A DNA stretch of 64,000 bases. It comes from Heterobilharzia americana. Lineage: Eukaryota; Platyhelminthes; Trematoda; Strigeidida; Schistosomatidae. Position 1 is the stretch's first letter, and each line of letters opens with the position of its first letter. Shown here in pieces: positions 12,160 to 23,166 of this stretch. The notes beneath the pieces were generated by a model. The model made no database searches, was not told the DNA's origin, and saw nothing but the letters and a program-made list of their open reading frames with translations. Position numbers and translations under genes: made by a program. The stretch covers positions 538,931-602,930 of the forward strand of contig OX104132.1 in assembly GCA_944470555.2 (NCBI GenBank). The letters are read 5' to 3'.

Positions 12160-12660
12160 TTAAGATGAGGATAATGTGTGTATACATCTGCGCCACTGAC
12201 TTCGGTTCTGAGCCATATCACCTAGGGTCTCCAACCACTGGTTCCTCTTGTCCCGTGGACCCCAACCACTTAGTCTGCATCGTCCTACATGGCTTAAACC
12301 AACAGTCAGAGACTTCATACATTGGTGCCATGTTTTAGTCTGGCCACCTCGGGCCTTTTTCCAGCCTGAACCCACCTCAGCCAACATTGTGTGACGAGGC
12401 AATCGGTGACTAGGCATACGTAGTACGTGTCCCAACCATCTCAGTCGATGAAGGTTCACAACCTCGTCGACTGACTTACCTCTTCTCCCTAAAACTCTAC
12501 ACCTAACTTCTGCATTACTCACATGGTGACACCACGGAATACGTCCTATACTACGAAGGCAACGGTGGTCAAATACCTGTAACCTTCTCATGTCTTCCAC
12601 TTTCAATAGGTAACAATAAATGTAGACAATCATCATCCGCGCTATTAGATTCAGAACCAA
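12160..12660 (-). pseudogene. LINE family B RT C-terminal region, best preserved copy
   Basis: Open for about 150 codons: KVEDMRRLQVFDHRCLRSIGR, then VVNLHRLRWLGHVLRMP, GWKKARGGQTKTWHQ, CRLSGWGPRDKRNQW and DMAQNRSQWRRC. This is the region after the RT palm and thumb in a trematode LINE with APE endonuclease. It is 5' truncated, starting just after the usual YGCETWPL motif. It serves as the reference for the more decayed copies at 16040, 20480, 29780 and 54430. Confidence 0.8.
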
Positions 12661-12669
12661 TGGATGTAA

Positions 12670-13798
12670 CTGTATAACTACACCATGAGACCAGCAAAAC
12701 TTGCATCGGCTACTGGAATCAAATTTACTCAGTAGAAAATAAAGCTTCAGAAGAAGATAGTTTTAACTCCACTCAAAACACTGAGGATTTCGTTATGCAG
12801 TCGGCTAAACTACGAATGTCGTATAAACACATTCGGTTGAAGAATAAATAAGTAGTATCGCTGTTTCAAAAGGTGACGTATTGGATACAAGTGCATCGTT
12901 AAGAATGATCTCCAAAACTCTTGGGCAGTAATCCTCCTGCTCCAAAAAGCATCGACATAGATGGCTACTAGTTTCACTATTTAACCCTCAGCATTTAGGT
13001 CCTTATGCACTACTTTCGATACGTTTTCTAATTCATCCACTTTTTTTGTATACTACTGTGAAATGTGTCTACTTGATTTTGTCTGTCTGTCATACAAAGA
13101 TGGAAAACGAAACATCTGTATCAATACATCTAAAGACACTGCTTAGCTATACTAGTAACCCAATAAGATACTGAAACCCCTTGTCGGATGAGCATTGTAG
13201 CTCTTTCAGAATAAATGATATCTTAGGAGGCTATAGGTTCTCGGTAACAGATGTCTTCGTGGTGTTGGACACTTTCGGTTGAAACCAAAATTGAGTACAT
13301 AAGGTAAGTCATATTGAAGTTGTATCGATTACGGTGGTTAACGATTTATGTTATGTATGCTGAACCATCCTTAACTCCGATGAGCTATATTTACAAGAAC
13401 TCGATGGAGCTGTATTAAAACCAACCCAAAAAAACATCAATCTAATAAGATTACTGATTAGTGATCTAAGCCAATGTAAAATAGAGGCCACCTGGTTAAA
13501 ATTTAAGCGATTATGACAATTAGTGATGGGGGAAAGTTGGCAACAACGCAGAAAACTAACCATTCCAGTTCACATGTACTTCTATGGCAACTCTGAAAAA
13601 ACTGAAGTGATATTCAGTTTGAAGTTAAGTTAACCACTATTTTCAATAGTAATAACGATAAATAATTTATTGTGTAATAAACACCTACTATTTAAAATAG
13701 TCTCTTCATATGAAGGAGGAGGTCCGTGTGGGAAAGATCCATCTGACTCTGTCACATGTTCATATGGAAATCCAGATGATCTGTCCAACAAAACAAAG
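12670..13798. other. SARAF-like intron 4 sequence, no exon found
   Basis: No open frame with recognisable motifs. If an extra small exon exists between exons 4 and 5 it must lie here or elsewhere in 11890-14502; I could not find a convincing one. Confidence 0.4.
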
Positions 13799-14059
13799 AA
13801 ATACAAATGACCGTTAGGAAGTCAATAATAATGACATAATAGAGCTGTTGCATTTAAGAAGTGATATGGTGCGTAGGTGCCAACCACTTCAACTGACAGA
13901 GAACCAGTGAATCAGATTCACCACCTTTTCTAAATAAATGATCATACGAAAACCCATTAAGAAACTAATTCTAAGTCTACAAACTAATCTACAGGAATAA
14001 GCACCCTTGACAGCATGTGATGAAACTCACGACATTCAAGTATCATTTTGAACATGCTG
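13799..14059. repeat. 261-bp repeat (copy 2), in SARAF-like intron 4
   Basis: Same orientation as 3366-3626 with one mismatch over 261 bases. The flanking sequence differs from that of copy 1 on both sides. Confidence 0.85.
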
Positions 14060-14225
14060 TCTTCAGTAACGTCAGTCAACTCATTATCCCCCTTTCTAAT
14101 ATCTATACATCAGCATCTGTATTCCCTACCACAACTTGGTTGATTCATATATAAATCTCTACAAACCAATGTCAAGACTGAGAATAATAAGCACCGCATA
14201 ACATTTCAACGGTGTGATGAAACAA

Positions 14226-14406
14226 TGATTATTTATTATTTGGGTTCCTAGTGGAACAAAGGGATTCAGTAGCACGTCGCCATTTCACTCTATTCTCTCC
14301 AGTCTTTTGAACTTGGCTTCTTGACTGCCTAAAAGCTTTTATTTCTTCCTTACACCATTTCCTCCATATCACTCTCGGACGACCAACTCGTCGTCTCCCC
14401 TTTGAT
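14226..14406 (-). mobile_element. RTE-like LINE 3' fragment
   Basis: Minus strand reads KGRRRVGRPRVIWRKWCKEE and then RVKWRRATESLCSTRNPN, the end of the RTE ORF. It ends in ATTATTTATTATT-like sequence at 14220-14235. About 180 bp long, severely 5' truncated, inside SARAF-like intron 4. Confidence 0.75.
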
Positions 14407-14502
14407 AAAACAATGATAGTAATAACCTAAAAATGACATCCCATTTATTGCATAGGGAAAAAACAGAAGACATACAAACAGCAAAGAATTCTTAAAACTT
14501 GC

Positions 14503-14604
14503 CTGATACAAAAATACCAAATCCCAACAGCTGTTAGAATTAGTAAACCGATAATTAAATAACCAGAGTTATTTCGTGCACTAATATACGCTTTTTCGAA
14601 TGCT
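14503..14604 (-). CDS. SARAF: SARAF-like exon 4: transmembrane helix
   Basis: Follows the acceptor GATATTTTAG. It reads AFEKAYISARNNSG and then the hydrophobic stretch YLIIGLLILTAVGIWYF, equivalent to the single membrane span of SARAF. The 3' edge is uncertain. The best-looking donor is a non-canonical GC site, ATCAG/GCAAGT (exon end 14503), which leaves two bases. A weaker GT site, TTTTT/GTATCA (exon end 14510), leaves one base and is the one that fits the phase of exon 5 directly. With the GC donor an extra exon of 3n+2 bases would be needed before exon 5. Confidence 0.78.
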
Positions 14605-14639
14605 CTAAAATATCAAATACACAAAAATATTAAAGTAAC

Positions 14640-15405
14640 AAGTATGGAGGGAAAAGGGCTATGAAACTACTGAATCAATGATAAATATGATAATATTAAC
14701 GAGCCCATTAGTCAATAAATGGCTTATACTATGATTAATATTGAGCTGAGGCTTAATGATCAACTTTCAACTGTTGAACAATGACTTCATAGCCTGCAGT
14801 TAGCCGTCGCTGTTTAGATCAAATCGATCGACCATAACAGACAAGAAAATGTAGTTGACGAACCCCGAATGCAACGAAACACATATCCTAGCTTTCACTG
14901 ATAGCCTCTATTCATCATTACTGTAATAATTGAAAGCCATTCTACCTATTTACTTTTAGACAGAAAGGTTACAGTATACACGCCTACACTTTTACATGTA
15001 GATCAAAATTGAAAACTCTACGCCCGCAGTCTTCCGGTGCCGGTGATATGGAATTTCTATTTAACTTGAACACAATCTAAGTCTCTAAATTCCCAAAAGG
15101 CGGTCTACGAGGCTTCAAGAGGTCCCTAGGCTATGAGACCATGCATTACCACTACTAAGGACTCCCTTCTCAGGCACCCGCAAAACGACAAATAGACAAA
15201 ATCAAATTAAAAACTAGCACACAAATGCATCACCGCAAGTTGCCACACTTCACAGTAGGACACTTAAAACAGGCAGAGAGAAACAAGCTGATATCAAAAT
15301 AGACAAAGTTGTAATAGAATTAACGATTTGAAGATAAAGGTTAGTGCGAATATTCGAGATACAGAATACATCAAGGAGTAAATACATCTACACCATTTTG
15401 GTCGA
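14640..15405. other. SARAF-like intron 3, no gene seen
   Basis: AT-rich intron sequence between exon 4 and the nested LINE fragments. No motif was recognised. Confidence 0.4.
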
Positions 15406-15409
15406 TTTT

Positions 15410-15876
15410 TAGACATGTCACAAGAATCCCTAAACGCTGATTCCTTTCGTCTTGGGGACCAAAACCGGACAGTCTACATATCTCTACACGGCTCAGACAA
15501 GCAGTCAGAGACTTCATCGATTGATTTTTAGAAGATCCTGCATCCTATCAGCGTTTTCGCCTAGCAGGACAATGTCGTGTGTGTACTCCAAGTCAACCCC
15601 AGGTACCTTCCAGTGAGTAGACCAATCCGTGTCTAGCCAGAGGTACCTAAGGTTATGTTCAATAATACATTTCTATTGATATTAAACAGGTGATATCGGG
15701 TATGCCTGGCAAACATCACTGGTTGTCATCACTCTTCATAAGCCCTTATACGGCTGTGTGTTCTAGTTGAGTAGAGCTTTGATTAGTGTTACATACTTGT
15801 TCGATACTTGTTTCACTGAGACACTGCTACACCACCTCTTGATCACCATAGTCAAATGCCGCCCTCAGGTCAAAAA
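15410..15876 (-). mobile_element. LINE family B fragment, internally deleted, inverted-repeat arm
   Basis: Minus strand begins FDLRAAFD (RT motif A), followed by stops. It reaches DLEYTHDIVLLGENADRM, where the usual YADD has become YTHD. Then it jumps to the SMKSLT...RYVDCPVL region near the C-terminus, so the middle part is deleted. The stretch 15530-15876 is an almost exact reverse complement of 21348-21692. Confidence 0.75.
15530..15876 (-). repeat. inverted repeat arm 1 (SARAF-like intron 3)
   Basis: 347 bp that match the reverse complement of 21348-21692 with a handful of mismatches and a 2-bp indel (about 98%). The arms are about 5.5 kb apart and point towards each other around exon 3. 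Confidence 0.9.
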
Positions 15877-16039
15877 ATGTGGCATCTTTGCCTTCGATAA
15901 GTGTGTCTGCGTTCCTAAACCTGTCGAAGGGTGAAAATTTTAACTGGCCTTCATCTAATATTTCACTGCCAACTAACTAGTTGGAGTCTGAATGGAACAC
16001 CGATAGACCTTCCAACTATTTCAGTAGTTCAGATGGCTG

Positions 16040-17065
16040 TAAGTAACCTGAAACAAGGAGGTGCAGCAGTTGTGTAGGTAGAATGATGTCCATCTAGGAT
16101 GTCCACACTCTCCATTCTTATTCGAATTTACCACTGACATACTTGGAGAAATCTCCATCTTATCGTCCGACTTTACGGGGATTCAGCTGACTACAGGAGA
16201 ATCCTTATCAGATAAAATAGTCGTGTAACGTGAAGAAGCTGCCAAGATGCAGACATGCATACCTTGAGTGACAGGTTAACAACATTTAGGATGCATTTCT
16301 CACCACGTAAATTCAATTTGTTGCTCCAGAACTGGTCTTTAGTGGTGCTCTGTTTAACAATAGGCAGCGAAGCAGTTGAGTGAGTTGACGATTTCACTTA
16401 CTTAAGAGGTCAGATCAGCCCTGGTTGGTTGCTCACCGAGGAAATCTCTACAGCGATACAAAAGTCACTTAACCTTCAGCAACTTCTGACATTTATGGTG
16501 CCGCCGTGATATCCGATTGTCTATAAAGTGTCGAGTATATTACACCTCAGTGTGACTGTGAAACATGGCAATTAAAGGTAGAGGACATGAGAAGGCTTTA
16601 GGTATTTAACCACCGTTGTCTTCATAACATAGGCCATGTGGTGGTGTCAACGCATCAGTAATGAAACAATCAGGAGTAGAGTTTTAGGGAGCAGAAGGAA
16701 TTCAGTTTGTGAGGTTGTGAAGCCTCATCGACTTAGGTGGCTGAGATGTGTTACACATGTCTAGCCACTGTTTTCCTAGCCGCACAATTTTGGCAGATGT
16801 AGATTCCAGTTGGCAAACGTCTAGGAACCCCAAGACTAAAAAACGACATCAGTGCTCGAAGCTTTCACTTTCAGTCTGAGCGATGTACGAAAATGTTAAT
16901 TTCCCAGTTGAAGGGCAGCATAATAATAGAAACCAGTGGTTGGAGATTTTGATATGACTCAGAATCAATGTTAGTGACGCAGATGCATCTATGCACTATC
17001 TTCATCCTAATCGTCATACTGAATTCAGTATTCCTGCATGTTATCTTATCACGACTTTCTACCAC
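16040..17065 (+). mobile_element. LINE family B RT fragment, decayed
   Basis: Plus-strand pieces read HSPFLFEFTTDILGEISILSS (RT motif B region) and further on LWCRRDIRLSIKCRVYYTSV, CETWQLKVEDMRRL, VVKPHRLRWL and NQWLEIL in several frames. It is more diverged from 12160-12660 than the inverted-repeat pair are from each other, so it is an older copy. It lies antisense inside intron 3 of the SARAF-like gene and sits back to back with the minus-strand fragment at 15410-15876. Confidence 0.7.
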
Positions 17066-17439
17066 TAAATGCTTTCTTCGCTATTTCTAGATTTTTCACC
17101 TTAGTGTTTTCTTTATTGATGTGTTGATATAAGGAGTGGTAAGTTGGGCAGTTACGCCATTATACCTGATCCTATGTTGATCTTGTCTGTCTGCCTTACT
17201 GAATATGCCATGTCATCCCATACAGTCTAGGTATATGTGTGCCTGAGGGTTTTAATGTAACAAATGTCTCAAATGGCTTACCAAACGTTCACAAGCCCCG
17301 AACTCCACTACGTCCAATTCTAAATATGGTGAATTCTCCGTATCAATCAACAGCAAAATGGTTAGTATGAGCGACAGAGCCTCTACATCGTGGATTAGTG
17401 AGATTCAGTGTAAAACATTCAGCTTCATAGGACATGTAA

Positions 17440-18790
17440 AAATATGAATGTTGGAGACAAGAGGATGATTTCATTGGATATAACATCATTATTTACGAAT
17501 GTTCCGCTTATAGAAACAGTTAACTACATTTGCGATCAATTAAGAGAACGACAGATAGACGTATGAATCCCAGATGAAAGAGTTAAGGAATTGCTAGTAA
17601 AACGCACCATGAATGTTCACTTCAGGTTTCACAACAAATTATATCGATAAGTAGATAGGGTTGCAATGAGCTCTACTCCGGGTCCTATGCTAGCGGACAT
17701 CTTTTTGGCCAAACTTGAAAACGGCGTACTTAGGGACAAACTTGATAAACTAGAATATTAATGAAGGTAATAATGCCTACGATAAAGACGATCTTTTGAA
17801 TACCTTCAATAATGTTCACCCAGCTATGAAGTTCACCTGCGAGGAAGGACAAGAGAATAGTATTCATTTCCTAGATGTCCTCCTCACCAGGAAAACAGAT
17901 GGGTATATTAAAAGGGATATTTTTCGAAAGAACACATGGATTTGTCAATATATTCACTTTCATAGTTTCACACCTATTCAATATAAAAGAAACCTGGTCA
18001 AATGCCTGAGTTACAGAATAAGAAATATTTGTTCTGATGACTGTATTGAAAAAGAAATCAACTAGCTGAAGATAACATTGCAGCAAAATAGGTATCCACT
18101 AAACCTAGAGAGAAGATAAAGAAAGACAATGTTGCTAAGAAACCTATATATCTTCGACTGAGTTTCAAACGTGAGATTGCCTCGGATATCCTAACACATA
18201 GATTAAGTAGATCAGTCGAAAAGATATTCAATGCAGCGAAACTTTTTGTCAGTTTCTCAACTAACCAATTACCGACACAGCGAACCAGTGATAGGTTACC
18301 TATAATGGCCACTTTAGTGTGCATTTATAAGTTCAACTGCTCCTGTTATTATATAGACCATACTCAAAAGGCTCTATCCACGCGCCCTCGTGAAAATGTA
18401 CCATGTTGCTTAGGGAAATGAATGACAAAGAGCACCAACAGTCCAATCCTCTCACATCTAGCGGATACCGGACATCAGATTAAGGTAGATCACGCCTTTT
18501 CTGGGATATACTGTTTACTTGGCAATTTCCCTAAAGGTGCAAGACTTTGCATTTCATCCATAGCCGAAGCCATAAGGATCAACGCAAGAAGAAAAGACAT
18601 ATGTACATCCACTTTGTTCACCTTGGCTCACAATAGGGTCGTCACCTTCTTTATGAACTTTCCTACCACAAATTGCAGTCTAACCCCCATCCTTTTCTTC
18701 TACATTGTCATTACACTGATAAACAATTATTTTCTTATTATTAGTTTTACACCCCTCTCTATTCATACCACAACCGGTAGTCGCCTTCAA
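17440..18790 (+). mobile_element. Penelope-like element, RT and GIY-YIG, decayed
   Basis: Plus strand reads SLDITSLFTNVPLIETVNYI (RT motif A), AMSSTPGPMLADIFLAKLE (motif B) and, from 17796, NTFNNVHPAMKFTCEEG, FLDVLLTRKTDGYIKRDIFRK, then QYIHFHSFTPIQYKRNLV. These match the Penelope RT and thumb. The YxDD motif C expected between motif B and NTFNNVH is absent: about 20 codons are lost near 17760. The C-terminal endonuclease survives in pieces from about 18330. Likely 3' sequence continues to about 19230. It lies antisense inside SARAF-like intron 3. Confidence 0.8.
18322..18660 (+). pseudogene. Penelope GIY-YIG endonuclease remnant
   Basis: Reads YKFNCSCYYIDHTQKALSTRP, where the usual motif is CxCxxxYIGxTxRxLxxR, so YIG has become YID. 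After a stop it continues SHLADTGHQIKVDHAFSG and ISSIAEAIRIN, the helix with the conserved His and Glu of the family. Confidence 0.7.
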
Positions 18791-18799
18791 ATGTGACAT

Positions 18800-19600
18800 A
18801 ACACTTCACATTTGTTATCCTCTATTTTGTTATAGTTTTCACATGATTTTCATCTAACTTGAATGTAATTTATCACTATATAATTATTATTTGACCCTTG
18901 GTTAACAAACACACACACATTCATGCCCCCAAAAATGTATATAAATGAATCATTATCTGTACATTTTGTCTCCTCATTTTGTAACTGTTCTGTTATTATT
19001 GATTTCATTGCACAACTAACACACTACACTGACAATTCCACCATTCCATCATTCGATTTGATCTTTATTCACCCATAACACTGACTGTTTCAACATAGTA
19101 AAAATTGTACATCATGCCTTATTTTGGCTATTGTATTTCACTTATTATCATGGATTTATAACTGTGGAGTCTGAAGAAGTTATTGAAAATAAGTGTGTGC
19201 TCAAATTATTGTTTTTCTGAACAAACTATGGAGTTCTTTAAATTATTAACACAAGTATTTGCCCTGTCCTGCTATCTCTTTTACCTTCCATGTTTGCTTT
19301 AAATTTGTACCTTGCGAAAATGTTTTATCGGCCAATTTTAACATACAAATAAGTAGCCGATAGGTGGGAAGGCAAAAACTTAACAATGGTTCATGCTAGT
19401 GACATGCTATCAGGAATAATCAGTGGTATGATAAATCAACTATGAAAAGCGTCGTGTAATCCAGTAGCACACTATTAACACATTAAAATTCTGATTCTTA
19501 TTTACATGGACACAAATAATTACCATTAAAACTGTTCTCATAGATACGCGACCAATCATAGTAAAGGATAAAAACGGAATAAAGTTTCTGATAGCTAAGG
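18800..19600. other. intron 3 sequence, probable Penelope 3' region then unassigned
   Basis: Contains a short CA run (18908-18920) and non-coding AT-rich sequence. A stretch near 19170-19230 may be the end of the Penelope element. Confidence 0.35.
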
Positions 19601-19620
19601 CTTAAAATCCTATGACTTAC

Positions 19621-19673
19621 CTATCGTATCTTCTCTCCTTTCTGTGATGCCTCAGATTTAACTCATACTCCAG
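19621..19673 (-). CDS. SARAF: SARAF-like exon 3 (53 nt), LEY segment
   Basis: Small exon with a strong acceptor (CCCTTTCTTTTTTGCTGTAG) and a consensus donor (GTAAGT). It reads LEYELNLRHHRKERRYD plus two bases, which continues GSC of the previous exon as in human GSCGLEYNLDYT. Entry is phase 0. The two leftover bases join the first base of exon 4 to give Arg, so the frame is kept. The segment between LEY and the membrane helix is much shorter than in human SARAF. Because its length is not a multiple of three, skipping this exon would destroy the frame. It sits between two arms of an inverted repeat. Confidence 0.82.
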
Positions 19674-19823
19674 CTACAGCAAAAAAGAAAGGGAATAACT
19701 CGAACATAACTTTCCAAAATGTATCACTAATAAAGAATAATGTGAAGGATACCAAAAAAGCACATATAACAAGTGTTCAAGTCATTGAGACATGAGCCTC
19801 AGTGGCTTGCATATCACAATAAC

Positions 19824-20114
19824 TCAATGAGCAACACTGGCTGGAACGCTTGTTCCTTCATATCCAACCATACCAGAAGAGTCTGTTGAATAGTGATGAG
19901 ACAAACGGTTCGAGAGTGAAGTTGCACTGCTTGCTGGAAGAGGTGACAGCAGTAAGTTGTTTCCTGTGGATAACAAGCAATAACATACTGATGCTGCCTT
20001 CCCTAAGGGAAGAAGAATTAAAAAGTTTGGCCAAAAAGTAGTATTTTGTGGCCAGTGGTGTTTTTTCCATCCAGCGTTAGGATCGTCATCAAATGTCAGA
20101 TCAATAATCTTCAA
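19824..20114 (-). repeat. repeat-derived conserved block with 96-codon frame
   Basis: Open frame of 96 codons containing DLTFDDDPNAGWKK, then LPLGKAASVCYCLLSTGN and PASSATSLSNRLSHH. A diverged copy of the same block (IGKAVSVWFCWSYKENTLLLL) lies at 54750-55010 on the plus strand, inside a LINE RT. The recurrence says it belongs to a repeat family. I do not know its origin or whether it was ever protein-coding. It lies in SARAF-like intron 2, on the gene's strand. Confidence 0.6.
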
Positions 20115-20639
20115 ATAACTGTGTTCTAGGTCTCAAGTAAACGTCACGTCGGTCCTATGGTCATGCAAATCTGTCCCTTTTTCTCGTATATGTACCTTAT
20201 AGAATAAGCTTCACTGGTGTGGGAGTTAGGAAGTACCAACTGCTTTCAAGTCTTCACTAGTATAAAAAACCTAATCAAATGGAACTTACTCTTCTTACCT
20301 CCACCCCCTTTCTTGCCTTCACATCCTGACACCCACATAAAGCCTCTTATAACTTCCTCAACCACTCACCTTATGATCACTGTTAACGATTTAAACCAGT
20401 GAAACACTATTCCTACTCTCTTCAAACCCCGCTTTCAGTTTCACATTACACCTATCAGTGTTCGAAGCCTATGCTCTTAAGAACTCTGGAATCTAAGGCC
20501 ATCGAAGCATGCTGCGTTTCTGGAACACGGGACTCGAGTAAGGTTATTAAGTTAGTCTCACCTGATTAGTGCGGTGAATCTCCCAGATTCACCCTGAGGG
20601 TCCAGAGATTCAATCGCTAGCTGTCGTCGACCTGCTGGT

Positions 20640-21301
20640 GTAGGCACAGCATTGTTTTCGAGAAGAAATCGTATTTTTCAACTAGATACTAGTCAACGGC
20701 TACTGTATCCTGTTCCGGTGAATGGATCTGTGAAAACTAGAAAGGATTGTGAGACTAGCCGACGTCAATTCATATTCTTTACCTACGTCCCACTGACTAC
20801 AATTTGGGTGGTGCAAAGGATGAATTCCATCAAAAGCTGTTAGTTTCGCTGTAGAAAGCAAGACGTTCATATGTGATTCCAACACCAAGTGACTTTAACC
20901 TTCAAGTAGGAAAGGTGAGCAGGTTGGAAAGGCTTCTTGAAGGTATCTACGGAATACCTTCCCCATGAAATGACAACAGTGATTGTCCGTTGCAATTTTG
21001 TTCCAACAATTACTTGTTTCTGGCCAGTGCTAACTTCAGGCATACAGCTATACAGTGCCTCACTTGGTGTACGCTGAAATCAAACCAAAGATGGACAGGG
21101 AGATATCATATTGCTATGAGCCAAAGATGGAGATCAGTGAAGGACTACCGCTTTTTCTACAGTATCTATTCGGACTCTGACCACGTGTTAGCATGGAGAC
21201 GTGCATGCCTGCACGTCACTGGTCGCAAAAAACAGCACGAAAGCCTCGGTGCTCAAATGGATGATGGGTACTCTGTCATAAGCACACTGAAGTTCAACTG
21301 A
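20640..21301 (+). pseudogene. LINE family B APE endonuclease
   Basis: Frames read AVSFAVESKTFICDSNT, SDFNLQVGKVSRLERLLEG (usual GDFN) and, from 20990, an open 103-codon stretch with LFLASANFRH, CLTWCTLKSNQRWTGRYHI and YSDSDHVLAW. The SDH of the active site is kept. TGRYHI replaces the usual QIDHI, so another catalytic Asp is lost. Confidence 0.75.
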
Positions 21302-21344
21302 CCCGCACCAAAGTAGGCATACTCACTGGCATACACTACTTGCT

Positions 21345-21840
21345 ATATTTTTGACCTGAAGGCGGCATTTGACTATGGTGATCAAGAGGTGGTGTAGCAG
21401 TGTCTCAGTGAAACAAGTATCGAACAAGTATGCAACACTAATCAAAGCTCTACTCAACTAGAACACAGCCGTATAAGGGCTTATGAAGAGTGATGACAAC
21501 CAGTGATGTTTGCCAGGCATACCCGATATCACCTGTTTAATATCAATAGAAATGTATTATTGAACATAACCTTAGGTACCTCTGGCTAGACACGGATTGG
21601 TCTACTCACTGGAAGGTACCTGGGGTTGACTTGGAGTACACACACGACATTGTCCTGCTAGGCGAAAACGCTGATAGGATGCAGGGTCTTCTGAACACCT
21701 TGAACAGAAATCTGAGTATGTTTGGCATGCGTCTCGCACCTATCAAATGTAAGATGATGCTCCAGAATCGGTCTGCAGCTACTGTCAGTTTAAAAGTAGA
21801 AAGTGAAGCAGTGGAACAAGCTGACCACTTCACCCAGTAA
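21345..21840 (+). pseudogene. LINE family B RT palm, defective
   Basis: Starts FDLKAAFDYGDQEVV (motif A) followed by stops. The frame from 21631 reads EYTHDIVLLGENADRMQGLL, then MFGMRLAPIKCKMML. The active-site YADD has become YTHD, so the copy cannot be catalytic. Confidence 0.8.
21348..21692 (+). repeat. inverted repeat arm 2 (SARAF-like intron 2)
   Basis: 345 bp partner of 15530-15876. It holds the same defective RT block with YTHD in place of YADD and the same stops. Confidence 0.9.
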
Positions 21841-22489
21841 GGAAGTTGCACCAACGAAAGGCGGTGGTTGCTGAAGGAATCTCAACTGGGATAGATAAGG
21901 TTCGTTTGGCATTTGTCAACTTGCATCACCTCTGGTGTCTGCAAGGTTTTCGACTGCCTACTCAGTGACACGTACACTAAGCTACAGTCCAGTATATTCT
22001 TTTACACGGAGAAAAATGCTATGAGGTCAAAGGAAGTTTACGGCAATTATCTTCACAGTATTGCTCACATACGGTGAAACCAATGTCGAGGTTATGCCTA
22101 CTGTGCTACGCGAGGAATGCAAGTTCATAGATGAAGCTGTGAACCTTCACTAAGGTGGTTTGGACATGTGCTGTGGACACCAAGCCACTTCCACCTGCCT
22201 CGATGAGCAGCGTTAGTCAAACCATAATTTGGTTGCAAAAAAGCCAAAGGTAGTTAGACCAGAAACCGGCATATCTGTTAGGTATTTGACTGCCAGTCTG
22301 TCTACGCAGTATAAGGAGATGTAGAAAGTTTGACTGGGGTCCTCGAGATTACATGAATTAGTGTGAATTAGTGTGTGTATGTGGTGATATTGCTGAAAAT
22401 CGGTCACAATGAGGTAGATGTACTCACTCTTTGGTGTCTTCCAAATCCTGGACATTTTCACTAGCCTTGATGTTTCAAGTTATCTTCAT

Positions 22490-23160
22490 CTGTGCACTTG
22501 GGTTTTATTTTGATATCACTCCTTTTCTGCCCATTGGTTCTTTGCATGCTGCTGTTAAGTGTGGTAACGAACCGATGGATTGCTGTACGACGTTTTACTT
22601 TCACTGCTGAAATATTAGTTGCTACCACCCACGTCACAGCTGCAATTGGTGGCGTATTCCATGCACCTTAAAAAACTGTTTACCGCTTCATCTTTACACC
22701 TCTGTATGTTTCGGACACCAATACGCATATATCTGTAATGTTCATTTATAGTATCGTGAAATCCACAGGATCATGGGGACCCACACGCATGCAAAGATTT
22801 AGACTCCTAAATCTTAACTGATTACAAGCAAGGTAGGTTGTGCCGTTTACTGTGTGCATCCATTTTTGATAATTCCTAAAAGCAATAAATTTTACGAACG
22901 AGTAACTGAGTAAACAGCTACTACTTAAGTACTTTCAGTATTTGAGAAGAGTAAATTCAGCAGCCAAGCAAAGAAAACTGTACTTTTCTTCTGCTTACTC
23001 CAATACTTACTGTTTCATGCTTTTATTTCTAATAGCCTGACTAATAAGATCATCAATGAAAGTGTTTCCGGATTGATGACTGATATGCCAACGTTACATG
23101 ACTGACTATATAAAATAGGCTAAAATGGGATGTAACCGGTTATATTACAAAACTTCGGAA
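22490..23160. other. SARAF-like intron 2, no gene seen
   Basis: Non-coding sequence between the LINE 3' end and exon 2. No motif was recognised. Confidence 0.4.
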
Positions 23161-23166
23161 ACTCAC

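Larger units (their letters stand above)
11948..12660 (-). mobile_element. LINE (family B) 3' end with ATC/GAT tail
   Basis: Minus-strand 3' portion of a LINE that recurs through the window, here called family B. The coding piece (12160-12660) is followed by a short 3' UTR and ends in a (GAT)n microsatellite at 11948-11979. It lies in intron 4 of the SARAF-like gene, on the same strand as the gene. Confidence 0.8.
20480..22480 (+). mobile_element. LINE family B, endonuclease and RT, decayed
   Basis: The longest copy of family B. Order on the plus strand: APE endonuclease (to about 21300), RT from motif A (21348) through the defective YTHD block, then the thumb and C-terminal region down to about 22480, ending with GDIAENRSQ and LVSSKSW-like sequence. 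The segment between endonuclease and RT motif A is deleted. It lies antisense inside SARAF-like intron 2. Confidence 0.8.
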
